A stretch of 64,000 nucleotides of DNA from an uncultured Roseburia sp. (GTDB lineage: Bacteria > Bacillota > Clostridia > Lachnospirales > Lachnospiraceae). The DNA is taken from positions 1 to 64,000 of the forward strand of contig CANSSP010000011.1 in the NCBI GenBank assembly GCA_947649645.1. The letters are read 5' to 3'. This document shows positions 7,325 to 15,976 of this stretch, piece by piece. Below the pieces are notes generated by a model. That model had not been told where the DNA came from, did no database searches, and saw only the letters and a program-made list of their open reading frames with translations. The position numbers were made by a program, and so were the translations under genes. Positions within the stretch are counted from its first letter, which is position 1. Each line of letters begins with the position of its first letter.

Positions 7325-8668
7325 GTGAATCTGACAAGTTTGAGCTGGCAGGCGACAGATATACCCAAGGCCTTTACGGCTCTGGCGGAGTGGATGTCAT
7401 GCATGGTCTGTATCCAGGCGATGAAACGCCGGTTTGCCAGACCAAAATTAGCCGTGGTATCGGCGGCGGCACTGGCCGGGATGCTGGGAATACAGTTGCT
7501 CACGACAGGTTTCCGTGGATTGAATTTTGCGCTGGGAATGGTGGTGGCCATTGCTGCCATGTATAGTTTTATCTATTTCTGTGGTGACGAGGACGGGAAG
7601 AAGGCCGGATTTTTCTGTGTGCAGGCATTGCTGCTCGCAGAAATGGCAGCCTCTCTGGAATGGCTTCTGGATGATTTTCTGTTTGGAGAGAGTATGCTCA
7701 TGGGGGAAGATTTTGTGGTAAGACTCCTTTTGATGCTGCTGATATATGGGGTGATATTCGGAGTGGCGGGGTATGCCGTTCGCCACTATACGCTGGCTCT
7801 GCACAATTTTGAGGTTTCGTCACGGGAGCTGACGGTTCTGGTAATAATGGCAATATTGATATTTCTGGTCAGCAATTTAAGCTTTCTCTCTTTAAATACG
7901 CCTTTCACCGGAAAGAACAGGGAGGAGATTCTCAGGATGCGGGCTCTGGTTGACATGGGAGGTTTTGCGGTCGTATATGCCTATGTCGTGCAGCGCCTGG
8001 AGCAGCGGGTGCGCCGCGAGCGGGACAGTATAAAGGGGATTCTGCAGAGCCAGGCAGTCTGGCGGAGGCAGGAACAGGAGACGGCGGAGCTGATTCAGTA
8101 TCAATATCACGATCTGAAGCATCAGATTTATGCACTCTGTGCGGAAGGAGACGGGATAAACAGAAAAGAGTATCTGGAAAGTCTGAAAAAGAGGCTGGAG
8201 CGGTATGAAGTTTTCTGCAGAACGGGCAATGATGTTCTTGACATCCTTCTGAGCGCAAAGGGGTTACAGTGCGCGGAGAACCAGATTCCGTTTATCACGG
8301 TTGTGGACGGAAAACTGCTGGACTTTATGGATACTTTTGACCTCTGCTCTGTTTACGGCAACGCTCTGGACAATGCCATTGAATGCGAGATGAAAATTGC
8401 GGAGAAAGAGAAGCGCCTGATTCGTGTCAGAACGTATGCACAGCAGGGATTTGTCATGATTGTGTTTGAAAATAACTGCTATGAGACGGTTTTGTTTGAG
8501 GACGGAATGCCGGTTACGGCGCCAAAGGAGGAAGGGTTTCATGGTTACGGGCTGAAGAGCCTGCGCCATATCGCAAAAAAATATGGCGGTGAAGCACAGG
8601 CGGGTATCCGGAACCATGTTTTTTGTCTGAATATACTCATACCGCTGGGGAACCATGCGGAATCATAA
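7325..8668 (+). CDS. GHKL-type (AgrC-like) sensor histidine kinase
   Basis: This 447-residue membrane kinase starts with GTG one base after the regulator's stop, behind GGGGAGGA. About six hydrophobic segments fill residues 25-235, as in AgrC/ComD sensors that detect peptides. The phospho-acceptor region is QYQYHDLKHQIYAL, with H262. The GHKL ATPase domain follows, with the N box YGNALDNAIECEM and the G2-like FHGYGLKSLRHIAKKYGG. No cognate signal-peptide gene is visible nearby. Ligand and target genes are unknown. Confidence 0.88.
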   Translation: MNLTSLSWQATDIPKAFTALAEWMSCMVCIQAMKRRFARPKLAVVSAAALAGMLGIQLLTTGFRGLNFALGMVVAIAAMYSFIYFCGDEDGKKAGFFCVQALLLAEMAASLEWLLDDFLFGESMLMGEDFVVRLLLMLLIYGVIFGVAGYAVRHYTLALHNFEVSSRELTVLVIMAILIFLVSNLSFLSLNTPFTGKNREEILRMRALVDMGGFAVVYAYVVQRLEQRVRRERDSIKGILQSQAVWRRQEQETAELIQYQYHDLKHQIYALCAEGDGINRKEYLESLKKRLERYEVFCRTGNDVLDILLSAKGLQCAENQIPFITVVDGKLLDFMDTFDLCSVYGNALDNAIECEMKIAEKEKRLIRVRTYAQQGFVMIVFENNCYETVLFEDGMPVTAPKEEGFHGYGLKSLRHIAKKYGGEAQAGIRNHVFCLNILIPLGNHAES

Positions 8669-8680
8669 ATTGTTATCCGG

Positions 8681-8712
8681 GAATCCAATGAGAGTCATTG
8701 GATTCTTTTTTT
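8681..8712 (+). terminator. Rho-independent terminator
   Basis: GAATCCAATGA and TCATTGGATTC form a perfect 11-bp stem with a three-base loop, followed by seven T. It ends the LytTR/GHKL operon. Confidence 0.92.
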
Positions 8713-8742
8713 GTTTCATTTGGGAAAAAAGATGTCTCGGTC

Positions 8743-8772
8743 GTGCTCTGGCACAAGTGCGTGCCAGGGCGT
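8743..8772 (+). repeat. Long hairpin in the leader of the GH3 cluster
   Basis: GCTCTGGCAC (8745-8754) pairs with GTGCCAGGGC (8761-8770) with one T-G pair, extended by G-U pairs, and a T-rich stretch follows at about 8775. It is either a second terminator or an operator upstream of the GH3 promoter. Confidence 0.5.
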
Positions 8773-8862
8773 ATATTTTTTTGTGCATATAGCCATCCGG
8801 AATGTGCCGATTATGAAAAAAAGGGACGGATTTTGCAGGAACGGAGAGAAAAGTAAAAGTTA

Positions 8863-8871
8863 TGTTATAAT
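8863..8871 (+). promoter_or_regulatory. Extended -10 promoter of the GH3 cluster
   Basis: TGTTATAAT fits an extended -10 element (TGnTATAAT), 67 bases before the first GH3 start. No good -35 box is present, which suggests dependence on the extended element or on an activator. Confidence 0.5.
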
Positions 8872-8938
8872 ATGTTCATCAGAAGTTCACAGAAATGACT
8901 GATAAATTCAGGAGAAATGAACAGGAGGAGGAATCAGA

Positions 8939-11900
8939 ATGAAAAAGTCATTGGCACTTTTGCTCTGCGGGACAATTATGGCAGGCAGTCTTGCCGGATG
9001 TGGAGATTCGGGGAAACAGCCCGAGGGCACAAATTCCGGATCGACGGAGACGGCCGGCAACAACGTCGCGCCAGAGTCAACAGAGACGGCCGGCAACACT
9101 GGTGCACAAGGGGCAGATGCAGCGGAAGGTACTGCGCCCGAGGTGATTTTTACATCGGATTACGCGAGCAAGAGCGACGCCCTTGCGGCAGGTTTGGAAC
9201 TCAATGAGAAAATTGCGGAAGAGGGAATGGTTCTTGTCAAAAATGAAAACAAGGTTCTTCCGCTTGCGCCGGACGCGGGAAATAAAATTACAGTTCTGGG
9301 ATACGCGGGAATTAGCCCGAACGCAGGCGCCAGCGCAAACGGCGGGGATGCTTCTGCCGGTGCTGCCATCGCGCAGGCGACGGTATACTCGAGCCTGGAG
9401 GCGGCCGGATATGAGCTCAATCCGACTGTGAGCAGTTTTTATGAAGAGCAGGCGGCGGATGAGGAAAAGACGTCCGATCTGGCGGTGCACGAGGATTTTA
9501 CGACGGCATCCGCTTCGGACGAGTGGAAAGAGTCCGTCGGTACATACAGCGATGCGGCGCTCGTCGTTATTTCTGCGGGAAGCGGTGAAGTAGGCGCTTC
9601 GGGAAGGACGCACAGTCTGCAGCTGGATAAAGAGCAGTATGCGCTGATTGATTATGCGACCGGTAACTTCGAGAAAGTCATCGTACTCGTAAACAGCTGT
9701 AAACCTTTTGAATTAAAGGATGTCAGAGACAATGCGGATGTAGACGCAATCATGATGATCGGAGAGCCGGGAGATAACGGCTTTGATGCGCTTGGAAAAA
9801 TACTTTCCGGAGAGGTCAGTCCGTCCGGAAGAACGACCGATACCTGGGCCGTTGATTTCACAAAAGATCCGTCTTATGTGAATTTCAATACAAGAGGTGA
9901 AGAAATGGGCAGCGGAGCGGACGGCAACGGTCTGCTGACAGGATATACAGAGTATACGGTAGACGGAGAGCCGGTGAATACCTGGTCGGTCGGATATGAA
10001 GAAGGCATTTATGTCGGTTACCGCTATTATGAGACCAGAAGCTTTGAAGAGAACAAGGGCGGGACGGCGGATTCCTGGTGGAATGACAATGTTGCATATA
10101 CCTTTGGCTACGGGCTTTCCTATACGGATTTTGCATGGGAAGTGACGCCGGTGACAGAAGCGGGTGCTTCTGTGGCAAAAGGCGATACGCTGGAGTTTGA
10201 TGTTAAGGTCACCAACACAGGGGAGTATCCGGGAAAAGAAGTTGTACAGCTCTACTACACGGCGCCTTACGGTGTGGAGGAAACCGGAAATGATACGGTA
10301 ATCGAAAAGGCTTATGTCGCGCTCGGGGATTACGCGAAGACGGGTGAGATTGCTCCGGGAGAGAGCGAGACGGTGCGCGTATCCGTTGACGTAAAAGATA
10401 TGGCTTCTTATGACTATGTGACGGACAAGACATATGTCCTCGACAAGGGAACCTATAATGTTAAGATTGCCGGCAGTGCACACTATGGACTTGGCGCGAA
10501 TGACGCCGATTTCGATTATGTGGTTGACGAGAAGGCACTGTGCAGCGAGTCGCCTGGCGGCGCCGAGATCACAAACGTTCTTGACGATGTGACGGACGGA
10601 ATGGCTTCCGAAGGGTATTCTCTGCTTTCACGCAGTGATTTTGCAGGTACGATGCCGACGGAGGGCATAACAGCGACAAAAGAGATCAGCGCGGAGGAGT
10701 ATGATACCTGGGCATATGACGATACGGCATACAACTCCTATTATGACAGTGCGACGATCGGAACTCTGACTTATGAGGAGGACGCGGCGAATCGTAAGTC
10801 TGACCGGTACTCGAAGGTTCTCTCCGATCTGATCGGCGCAGAGGCGGATGACCCGGGATATCAGGAGCTGGTAGAACAGCTTACGCTGGAAGAGCTTGCT
10901 TATATTATCAACAACGGCGGCTTCCAGTCTCATGCACTGCCCTACATCGGAAAACCGTATTCACGTGATACGGACGGACCGAAAGGATGGACGGGAAATT
11001 ATACAGACTCAAACGATAGATTTAATTACTTTGCATCCGAACCGATGATCGCGGCAACGTTTAACAAAACGCTTGCCTATGACATGGGTGTGCTGATCGG
11101 CGAGCAGGGACTCTGGGGCAACAGTACGCAGGAAAGCGGAATGGTCTACAGTTATACGGGATGGTATGCGCCGGGCATGAACATTCACCGCTCACCGTTT
11201 GACGGCCGGTATACTGAGTATTATTCGGAAGATCCGGTTCTCACAGGCTGGACGAGTGCAAACGCGTCTCTGGGTGCAGCTTCCAAGGGCTGTTATATCA
11301 CGATCAAGCACTTTGCATTCCACAATGACGGCGGCGGCGCGGCCACATACCGCTTTGGTTCAATCGGCGGCAGCGATGCGAGAGACGGACTGTCCGCGTG
11401 GATGACAGAGCAGGCGGCACGTGAACTCTATCTGAAAGGCTATCAGATGGCAGTGGAAAAAGGAAACGCTACCTTTGCGATGGGTTCCTTTACAAGAATT
11501 GGTAAGACATGGTGTGCGGGAAGTTATGCGGTAATGCAGCAGATGCTCCGCAACGAGTGGGGCTTTAAAGGAGCGGTTGTGACGGATATCACGCTGTACA
11601 AGGCGTGCGATGCGTACCAGCTGATCAAAGCCGGAGCGAATATGATGCTTGACGCAGCAGTTTATGGCATGAATGACGGTGTGTTTATCGATGTGGATGA
11701 AATTCTTGCCATGGAGGAAGCAGACAGGAATGCGACGATTTACTGTATGCAGCAGGCAGTAAAACAGGTGCTCTATATGGTGGCAAACAGCAATGCAATG
11801 CAGCTTCCGAAGGGGGCAAAGGTTGTTTATACCGGTATGACGGAAGTGGACGGCGAAGAAGTCGAGATTACGCTGGAGGATGCGGTGGAAAAAGAAGCTT

Positions 11901-12127
11901 ATACTTCTGCACCCATCAATACGGCATCGCTGAATACATTTTATGCATACTCCGATATGGTCTATACGGTAGAAGGACTGCCGGAAGGCTTAAGCTATGA
12001 CGCGGAGAATGGTGTCATCACCGGTACGGCATCGGCTGCGGGAGATTATACCGTGAAAGTCACGGTATCCGCGGCGGGATATGAGCCGGCTTCTCACGAG
12101 TTTGCACTTGTGGTTTCCGGGAAATAG
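8939..12127 (+). CDS. Surface lipoprotein GH3 glycosidase, circularly permuted
   Basis: This 1062-residue protein is predicted to hydrolyse beta-linked sugars at the cell surface. The lipoprotein signal ends at LAGC (C21), followed by a Gly/Thr/Ser/Glu-rich linker. Domain order is reversed relative to most GH3 enzymes. The GH3_C-like domain comes first (about 85-320, EKIAEEGMVLVKNE, acid/base candidate E217 in AGSGEVGASGR). Next is a fibronectin-III-like domain (about 395-530, TNTGEYPGKEVVQLYY), and then the catalytic barrel (about 640-960). In the barrel are TDGPKG, SPFDGRYTEYYSEDP and nucleophile candidate D883 in VVTDITLY. Motif drift is clear: KHFAFHN replaces KHFAVN and GSFTRIG replaces SSYNRVN. 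A C-terminal Ig-like module ends the protein. Substrate cannot be assigned. Confidence 0.85.
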   Translation: MKKSLALLLCGTIMAGSLAGCGDSGKQPEGTNSGSTETAGNNVAPESTETAGNTGAQGADAAEGTAPEVIFTSDYASKSDALAAGLELNEKIAEEGMVLVKNENKVLPLAPDAGNKITVLGYAGISPNAGASANGGDASAGAAIAQATVYSSLEAAGYELNPTVSSFYEEQAADEEKTSDLAVHEDFTTASASDEWKESVGTYSDAALVVISAGSGEVGASGRTHSLQLDKEQYALIDYATGNFEKVIVLVNSCKPFELKDVRDNADVDAIMMIGEPGDNGFDALGKILSGEVSPSGRTTDTWAVDFTKDPSYVNFNTRGEEMGSGADGNGLLTGYTEYTVDGEPVNTWSVGYEEGIYVGYRYYETRSFEENKGGTADSWWNDNVAYTFGYGLSYTDFAWEVTPVTEAGASVAKGDTLEFDVKVTNTGEYPGKEVVQLYYTAPYGVEETGNDTVIEKAYVALGDYAKTGEIAPGESETVRVSVDVKDMASYDYVTDKTYVLDKGTYNVKIAGSAHYGLGANDADFDYVVDEKALCSESPGGAEITNVLDDVTDGMASEGYSLLSRSDFAGTMPTEGITATKEISAEEYDTWAYDDTAYNSYYDSATIGTLTYEEDAANRKSDRYSKVLSDLIGAEADDPGYQELVEQLTLEELAYIINNGGFQSHALPYIGKPYSRDTDGPKGWTGNYTDSNDRFNYFASEPMIAATFNKTLAYDMGVLIGEQGLWGNSTQESGMVYSYTGWYAPGMNIHRSPFDGRYTEYYSEDPVLTGWTSANASLGAASKGCYITIKHFAFHNDGGGAATYRFGSIGGSDARDGLSAWMTEQAARELYLKGYQMAVEKGNATFAMGSFTRIGKTWCAGSYAVMQQMLRNEWGFKGAVVTDITLYKACDAYQLIKAGANMMLDAAVYGMNDGVFIDVDEILAMEEADRNATIYCMQQAVKQVLYMVANSNAMQLPKGAKVVYTGMTEVDGEEVEITLEDAVEKEAYTSAPINTASLNTFYAYSDMVYTVEGLPEGLSYDAENGVITGTASAAGDYTVKVTVSAAGYEPASHEFALVVSGK

Positions 12128-12159
12128 AAAGTTCTGATAACAGAATAAAAATCAGGGAA

Positions 12160-12196
12160 GGCAGATACCATCGTGAAAACCGCGGTGGTATCTGCC
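12160..12196 (+). repeat. Intergenic hairpin between GH3 lipoprotein and next gene
   Basis: GGCAGATACCA (12160-12170) pairs perfectly with TGGTATCTGCC (12186-12196). No U-tract follows. It may protect the upstream mRNA or set stoichiometry within the operon. Confidence 0.6.
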
Positions 12197-12218
12197 GCCA
12201 CTTAAATGGAGGAAAGAT

Positions 12219-12896
12219 ATGAAATTATCAAAAAGAATATACGCATCGATTCTGGCAGCAGCTCTTGGAATAAGCGCGTTTTCTCTCGTGGGATGCGGCA
12301 AAGACGAAGGAAAACCGGAGGATGCACAGGCGCAGTCCCAGGGGAATGAGGACGAGGGAGCAGACGCGGCGGGAGCAGATGCGGGAAATGAGTTTGTATT
12401 TGAGGCGGAGTATACCATGCTGGAAGGGCTGGAAGGACTGGGCGTCTCGGGATCTCCGTCGGGAATCGGGCTGGCTGCAGAGTCGGGCGCAGCAAGCAAC
12501 GGCTTTTATGTCGGCAATCTGGGTGTTGACAGCCCGATCACTTTTGTGATTACATCGGACCAGGATACGACTGCAACATTAAAAGGTGTGTTTGGTTCCA
12601 ATATCCTGGGGAACTGTTCCTGGGATAAAACTTCCTTTGTGATAACGGTAAACGGGACAGCGATTGATTATGAGGCTTTCACGACGGAAGACGGAACAGA
12701 CAGTGCCAACCAGCAGAATTTTAAGACAAAGACACTTGGTGAGATTCAGCTTGTGAGTGGAAAAAATGAGATTACATTTGTGGCTGGAGATAATACTTAC
12801 AGAAGCAATCTCCCGAGCGCGCCGTCGATTGACTGTATCAAATTATCGACATCCGCGGCGCTTACAATGGAAACTTATGAGAGCAATATCGAGTAA
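12219..12896 (+). CDS. Small lipoprotein with carbohydrate-binding-like (CBM6/35-type) domain
   Basis: This 225-residue product has a lipoprotein signal ending at LVGC (residue 26) and an acidic Glu/Gln/Ala-rich linker. The rest is a beta-rich domain beginning FEAEYTMLEG, as CBM6/CBM35 modules commonly start ('EAE' entry), with GFYVGNLG and a C-terminal SIDCIKLS strand of the usual 'D.I.L' ending. I infer a non-catalytic sugar- or glycan-binding role beside the two surface GH3 enzymes. ATG 12219 follows GGAGGAAAG. It ends 23 bases before the next GH3 gene, so co-transcription is likely. No enzymatic motif is seen. Confidence 0.65.
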   Translation: MKLSKRIYASILAAALGISAFSLVGCGKDEGKPEDAQAQSQGNEDEGADAAGADAGNEFVFEAEYTMLEGLEGLGVSGSPSGIGLAAESGAASNGFYVGNLGVDSPITFVITSDQDTTATLKGVFGSNILGNCSWDKTSFVITVNGTAIDYEAFTTEDGTDSANQQNFKTKTLGEIQLVSGKNEITFVAGDNTYRSNLPSAPSIDCIKLSTSAALTMETYESNIE

Positions 12897-12919
12897 CAGA
12901 GGAGACGGCAGGTGATAAA

Positions 12920-15901
12920 ATGAAACTGATCTGGAAACATACCGGTACGAGAATATGGTTTATCGTGACCGCCATTCTGCTCGTTTTTGCCGTGACGGCG
13001 ACGAGTGTTCTGCTGTGTGTGCCGATCGCCACAAATTCCCTGAATCTCTTTTTCGGCGGCGAACGAATCAATATCGTGGAAGATACCCGGGAGGAACGTT
13101 ATGACAGGGAATTTCACTCGAAGGAAGAAGCTCTTAAGGCGGCAGAAGATTTTGTCGTCGATGTAGAGGCGGAGGGAATCACGCTTCTTAAGAATACAGA
13201 CCAGGCGCTTCCGCTGGCGGGTGGAGAACCGAAGGTGAGTGTGTTCGGGAAAAATTCGGTGGATCTCGTGTATTCTGGTTCCGGCTCGGCGAGCAATCTG
13301 TCTTCTTCGGCGAAAACATTGTATGACAGTCTGGACGCGGCGGGAATCATTTACAATGAAACGTTAAAAAGCTTTTACGAGGATGACGGAAAATCGGGAA
13401 GCGGAAGACCGGATAACCCGGCGATGACTTCGGGACAGCGGCTTGCGGGTTTTGAGACGGGGGAAACGCCGGTCAGCTCTTATGACTCCGCAGTCACAGA
13501 TTCCTACAGCAATTATAGCGATGCGGCTATCGTTGTTTTTTCGCGGATCGGAGGGGAAGGTTTTGATCTGCCGAGGACGATGGCGACTGATTTTACGGCT
13601 TCTGCGCCTGTTGCGGGTGCGGAAAATGCACAGAGCCATTATCTGCAGTTTGATGCCAATGAAAAAGCATTGCTGGAACATGTGAAGGAACATTTTTCTA
13701 CCGTAATTGTTGTTCTCAATACGGGGACGACGATGGAGATGAAGGATCTGGAAAAAGACGCTGATATCGACGCAATTCTCTGGATGGGATTTCCTGGTTC
13801 GACGGGCGTTATGGCGCTGGGACAGATTCTGACCGGAAAAACGGACGAGGGAGAGCAGATCAGTCCGTCCGGTCACACGGTGGATACCTGGGCGGCTGAT
13901 TTTACAAAGGATCCGACCTGGTACAATACGGGCGTGTACGGAAGCGAATTTGGAAACCGTTATCTTTACGGCGGTGAGAAAACAGATTTCGCCTTTGTCA
14001 ATTACAGAGAAGGAATTTATGTCGGATACCGCTATTATGAAACGCGTGGGTTTGAAGAAAAACGGGCGGATGAGGCATCGTCCTGGTATGAGGAGAACGT
14101 CGTGTATCCGTTTGGTTTCGGCCTTTCCTATACGACGTTTGAATGGGACGTAAGCTTTGCGAAACCGGACGGCAGCACAATCGGGGAGGACGATACGCTT
14201 CAGGCAGAGGTGCGTGTGAAAAACACAGGAGACTATGCCGGAAAAGAAGTGGTACAGCTCTATTTTGGCGCTCCCTATGATTATGAAAATGCTGCTATTG
14301 AGAAACCACACGTAGTGCTGGGAGCATTTGCCAAGACAAAGCTGCTCTCACCCGGCGAAGAAGAGACGCTTACGCTTTCACTCGATGTGAAGGATATGAA
14401 GTCTTATGATTACGCCGACGCAAATAAGAATGGTTTTAAGGGATATGAGCTGGAAGCGGGCGATTATCGGATTATTGTCGGAAGCGATTCCCATACGCAG
14501 AAGGCAGGGGTCGTTTATTCGCTTCCTGACGCAGTACAGCTGCATACGGATGAAAATGCGCAGGGAGAAGAGGTTGTGGTCGAGAATGCGTTTGACGATG
14601 TGAGCGCGGGGATTTTCGGCACGGACACCTATGCATCCTTTGTTTCACGCAGGGACTTTGCAGGCACCCTTCCCAAAGAGTACCTTTCTGATGAGGAAAG
14701 GACGCTTACTGATGACCTTAAGAACGTACTTGACAATTCCATCAAGCGCAAATATGCCGGAAATGATGAAGGACAGCCGTGGCAGGTCACGGACGAGGGC
14801 GTATCTGCGACAGCCGTCAACAACGGGTTATCTTTGAAGGATCTGTTAAGCGATGCGGACGGAAATTATGTGGGTTCTGTTTCCTTTGACGATCCGCGCT
14901 GGGAGACGCTTCTGGATGAGATCCCGCTGGATGAAATGAAAACGCTGGTAGGATTCGGAGCGTTTCGTACCAATGCCGTTGCCGGCGTTGACAATGTAGT
15001 GAATAAGCCGGTGACGAATGATTCGGACGGGCCCAGCGGATTTACGAGTTTTATTTCGGAGTCGGTGATTTACGGTACCTGTTCGTATCAGGCAGAGTGT
15101 GTTATGGGAGCGACCTGGAATGTGGCGCTTGCGCGCAGGATGGGAGAGCTTGTCGGAGAAGAAGGGCTTGCCGGAAATGAAAAGGACGACGGGATGCCGT
15201 ATTCCGGCTGGTATGCACCTGCAATCAATATTCACCGTTCGCCGTTCGCGGGACGAAACTGGGAATATTACAGTGAGGACGGCGTGCTCTCGGGAAAATT
15301 TGCCGCAGAGGTGGTTCAGGGGGCCAAAAATAAAGGTGTATACTGCTATGTGAAACACTTTGCAGTGAACGATCAGGAGACGGACCGCGAATATAACGGG
15401 ATTCTTGTCTGGGCCAATGAACAGTCGATGCGTGAAATTTATCTGAAAGCGTTTGAGATTACGGTGAAAGAGGGCGGCGCCAACGCGATGATGTCTTCGT
15501 TTAACCGCCTCGGGATGACATGGGCAGGCGGGAGTTATCCGTTACTCACAACTGTTCTGCGTCATGAATGGGGATTTAATGGAATGGTGATCACGGACTA
15601 TAGTCTGAACACATATACATATGTCGATCAGATGATCCGTGCAGGAGGAGATCTGTTCCTGACACAGGATGTGAAATCTTTTTACATGGAGGACGACGCC
15701 ACACAGATTACACTGCTGAGGCAGGCCACCAAAAATATTCTTTATCCGGTAGTCAACAGCAACATTATGAGCATTACCGCGGACGGATATAAAATGCCCG
15801 TCTGGCAGATCGTGATGTTTCTGATTGATGCGGCGATTGTGATTCTGTCGGCAGTATGGGGAATATTTGCCATACGTCGTGTGAAACAGAAGGAACAATA
15901 G
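12920..15901 (+). CDS. Membrane-anchored GH3 glycosidase, circularly permuted
   Basis: This 993-residue protein has a hydrophobic helix at each end (about residues 12-35 and 955-982, then the basic tail RRVKQKEQ), so the catalytic body should be outside the cell and tethered twice. Domain order is permuted as in the GH3 lipoprotein upstream. GH3_C comes first (KAAEDFVVDVEAEGITLLKN, acid/base candidate E213 in SRIGGEGFD). A fibronectin-III-like domain follows (NTGDYAGKEVVQLYF), and then the barrel with SDGPSGF, SPFAGRNWEYYSEDG, KHFAVNDQE, MSSFNRLG and nucleophile candidate D893 in VITDYS. The motifs are closer to consensus than in the upstream paralogue, so this copy is more likely to be fully active. 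Confidence 0.87.
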   Translation: MKLIWKHTGTRIWFIVTAILLVFAVTATSVLLCVPIATNSLNLFFGGERINIVEDTREERYDREFHSKEEALKAAEDFVVDVEAEGITLLKNTDQALPLAGGEPKVSVFGKNSVDLVYSGSGSASNLSSSAKTLYDSLDAAGIIYNETLKSFYEDDGKSGSGRPDNPAMTSGQRLAGFETGETPVSSYDSAVTDSYSNYSDAAIVVFSRIGGEGFDLPRTMATDFTASAPVAGAENAQSHYLQFDANEKALLEHVKEHFSTVIVVLNTGTTMEMKDLEKDADIDAILWMGFPGSTGVMALGQILTGKTDEGEQISPSGHTVDTWAADFTKDPTWYNTGVYGSEFGNRYLYGGEKTDFAFVNYREGIYVGYRYYETRGFEEKRADEASSWYEENVVYPFGFGLSYTTFEWDVSFAKPDGSTIGEDDTLQAEVRVKNTGDYAGKEVVQLYFGAPYDYENAAIEKPHVVLGAFAKTKLLSPGEEETLTLSLDVKDMKSYDYADANKNGFKGYELEAGDYRIIVGSDSHTQKAGVVYSLPDAVQLHTDENAQGEEVVVENAFDDVSAGIFGTDTYASFVSRRDFAGTLPKEYLSDEERTLTDDLKNVLDNSIKRKYAGNDEGQPWQVTDEGVSATAVNNGLSLKDLLSDADGNYVGSVSFDDPRWETLLDEIPLDEMKTLVGFGAFRTNAVAGVDNVVNKPVTNDSDGPSGFTSFISESVIYGTCSYQAECVMGATWNVALARRMGELVGEEGLAGNEKDDGMPYSGWYAPAINIHRSPFAGRNWEYYSEDGVLSGKFAAEVVQGAKNKGVYCYVKHFAVNDQETDREYNGILVWANEQSMREIYLKAFEITVKEGGANAMMSSFNRLGMTWAGGSYPLLTTVLRHEWGFNGMVITDYSLNTYTYVDQMIRAGGDLFLTQDVKSFYMEDDATQITLLRQATKNILYPVVNSNIMSITADGYKMPVWQIVMFLIDAAIVILSAVWGIFAIRRVKQKEQ

Positions 15902-15912
15902 AATACCCTGAC

Positions 15913-15956
15913 GCAGAAAGGGCAGGCAGAAGGCGCCTGTCCTTTTCTGCTCTTTT
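15913..15956 (+). terminator. Intra-cluster Rho-independent terminator
   Basis: GCAGAAA-GG-CAGGC pairs with GCCTG-CC-TTTTCTGC with a small bulge and is followed by TCTTTT. It lies between the second and third GH3 genes and may partly uncouple the surface enzymes from the cytosolic one. Confidence 0.7.
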
Positions 15957-15976
15957 AGATGATTGGAGGAAGAAGT

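Noticed and set aside
6553..7560. 335-codon minus-strand frame opposite the LytTR regulator and kinase
   Set aside because: No ribosome-binding site and no family resemblance; it is the antisense shadow of two clearly recognisable genes.
9077..10483. Minus-strand frames opposite the first GH3 gene
   Set aside because: Antisense shadows without start signals; the plus-strand GH3 motifs are unambiguous.
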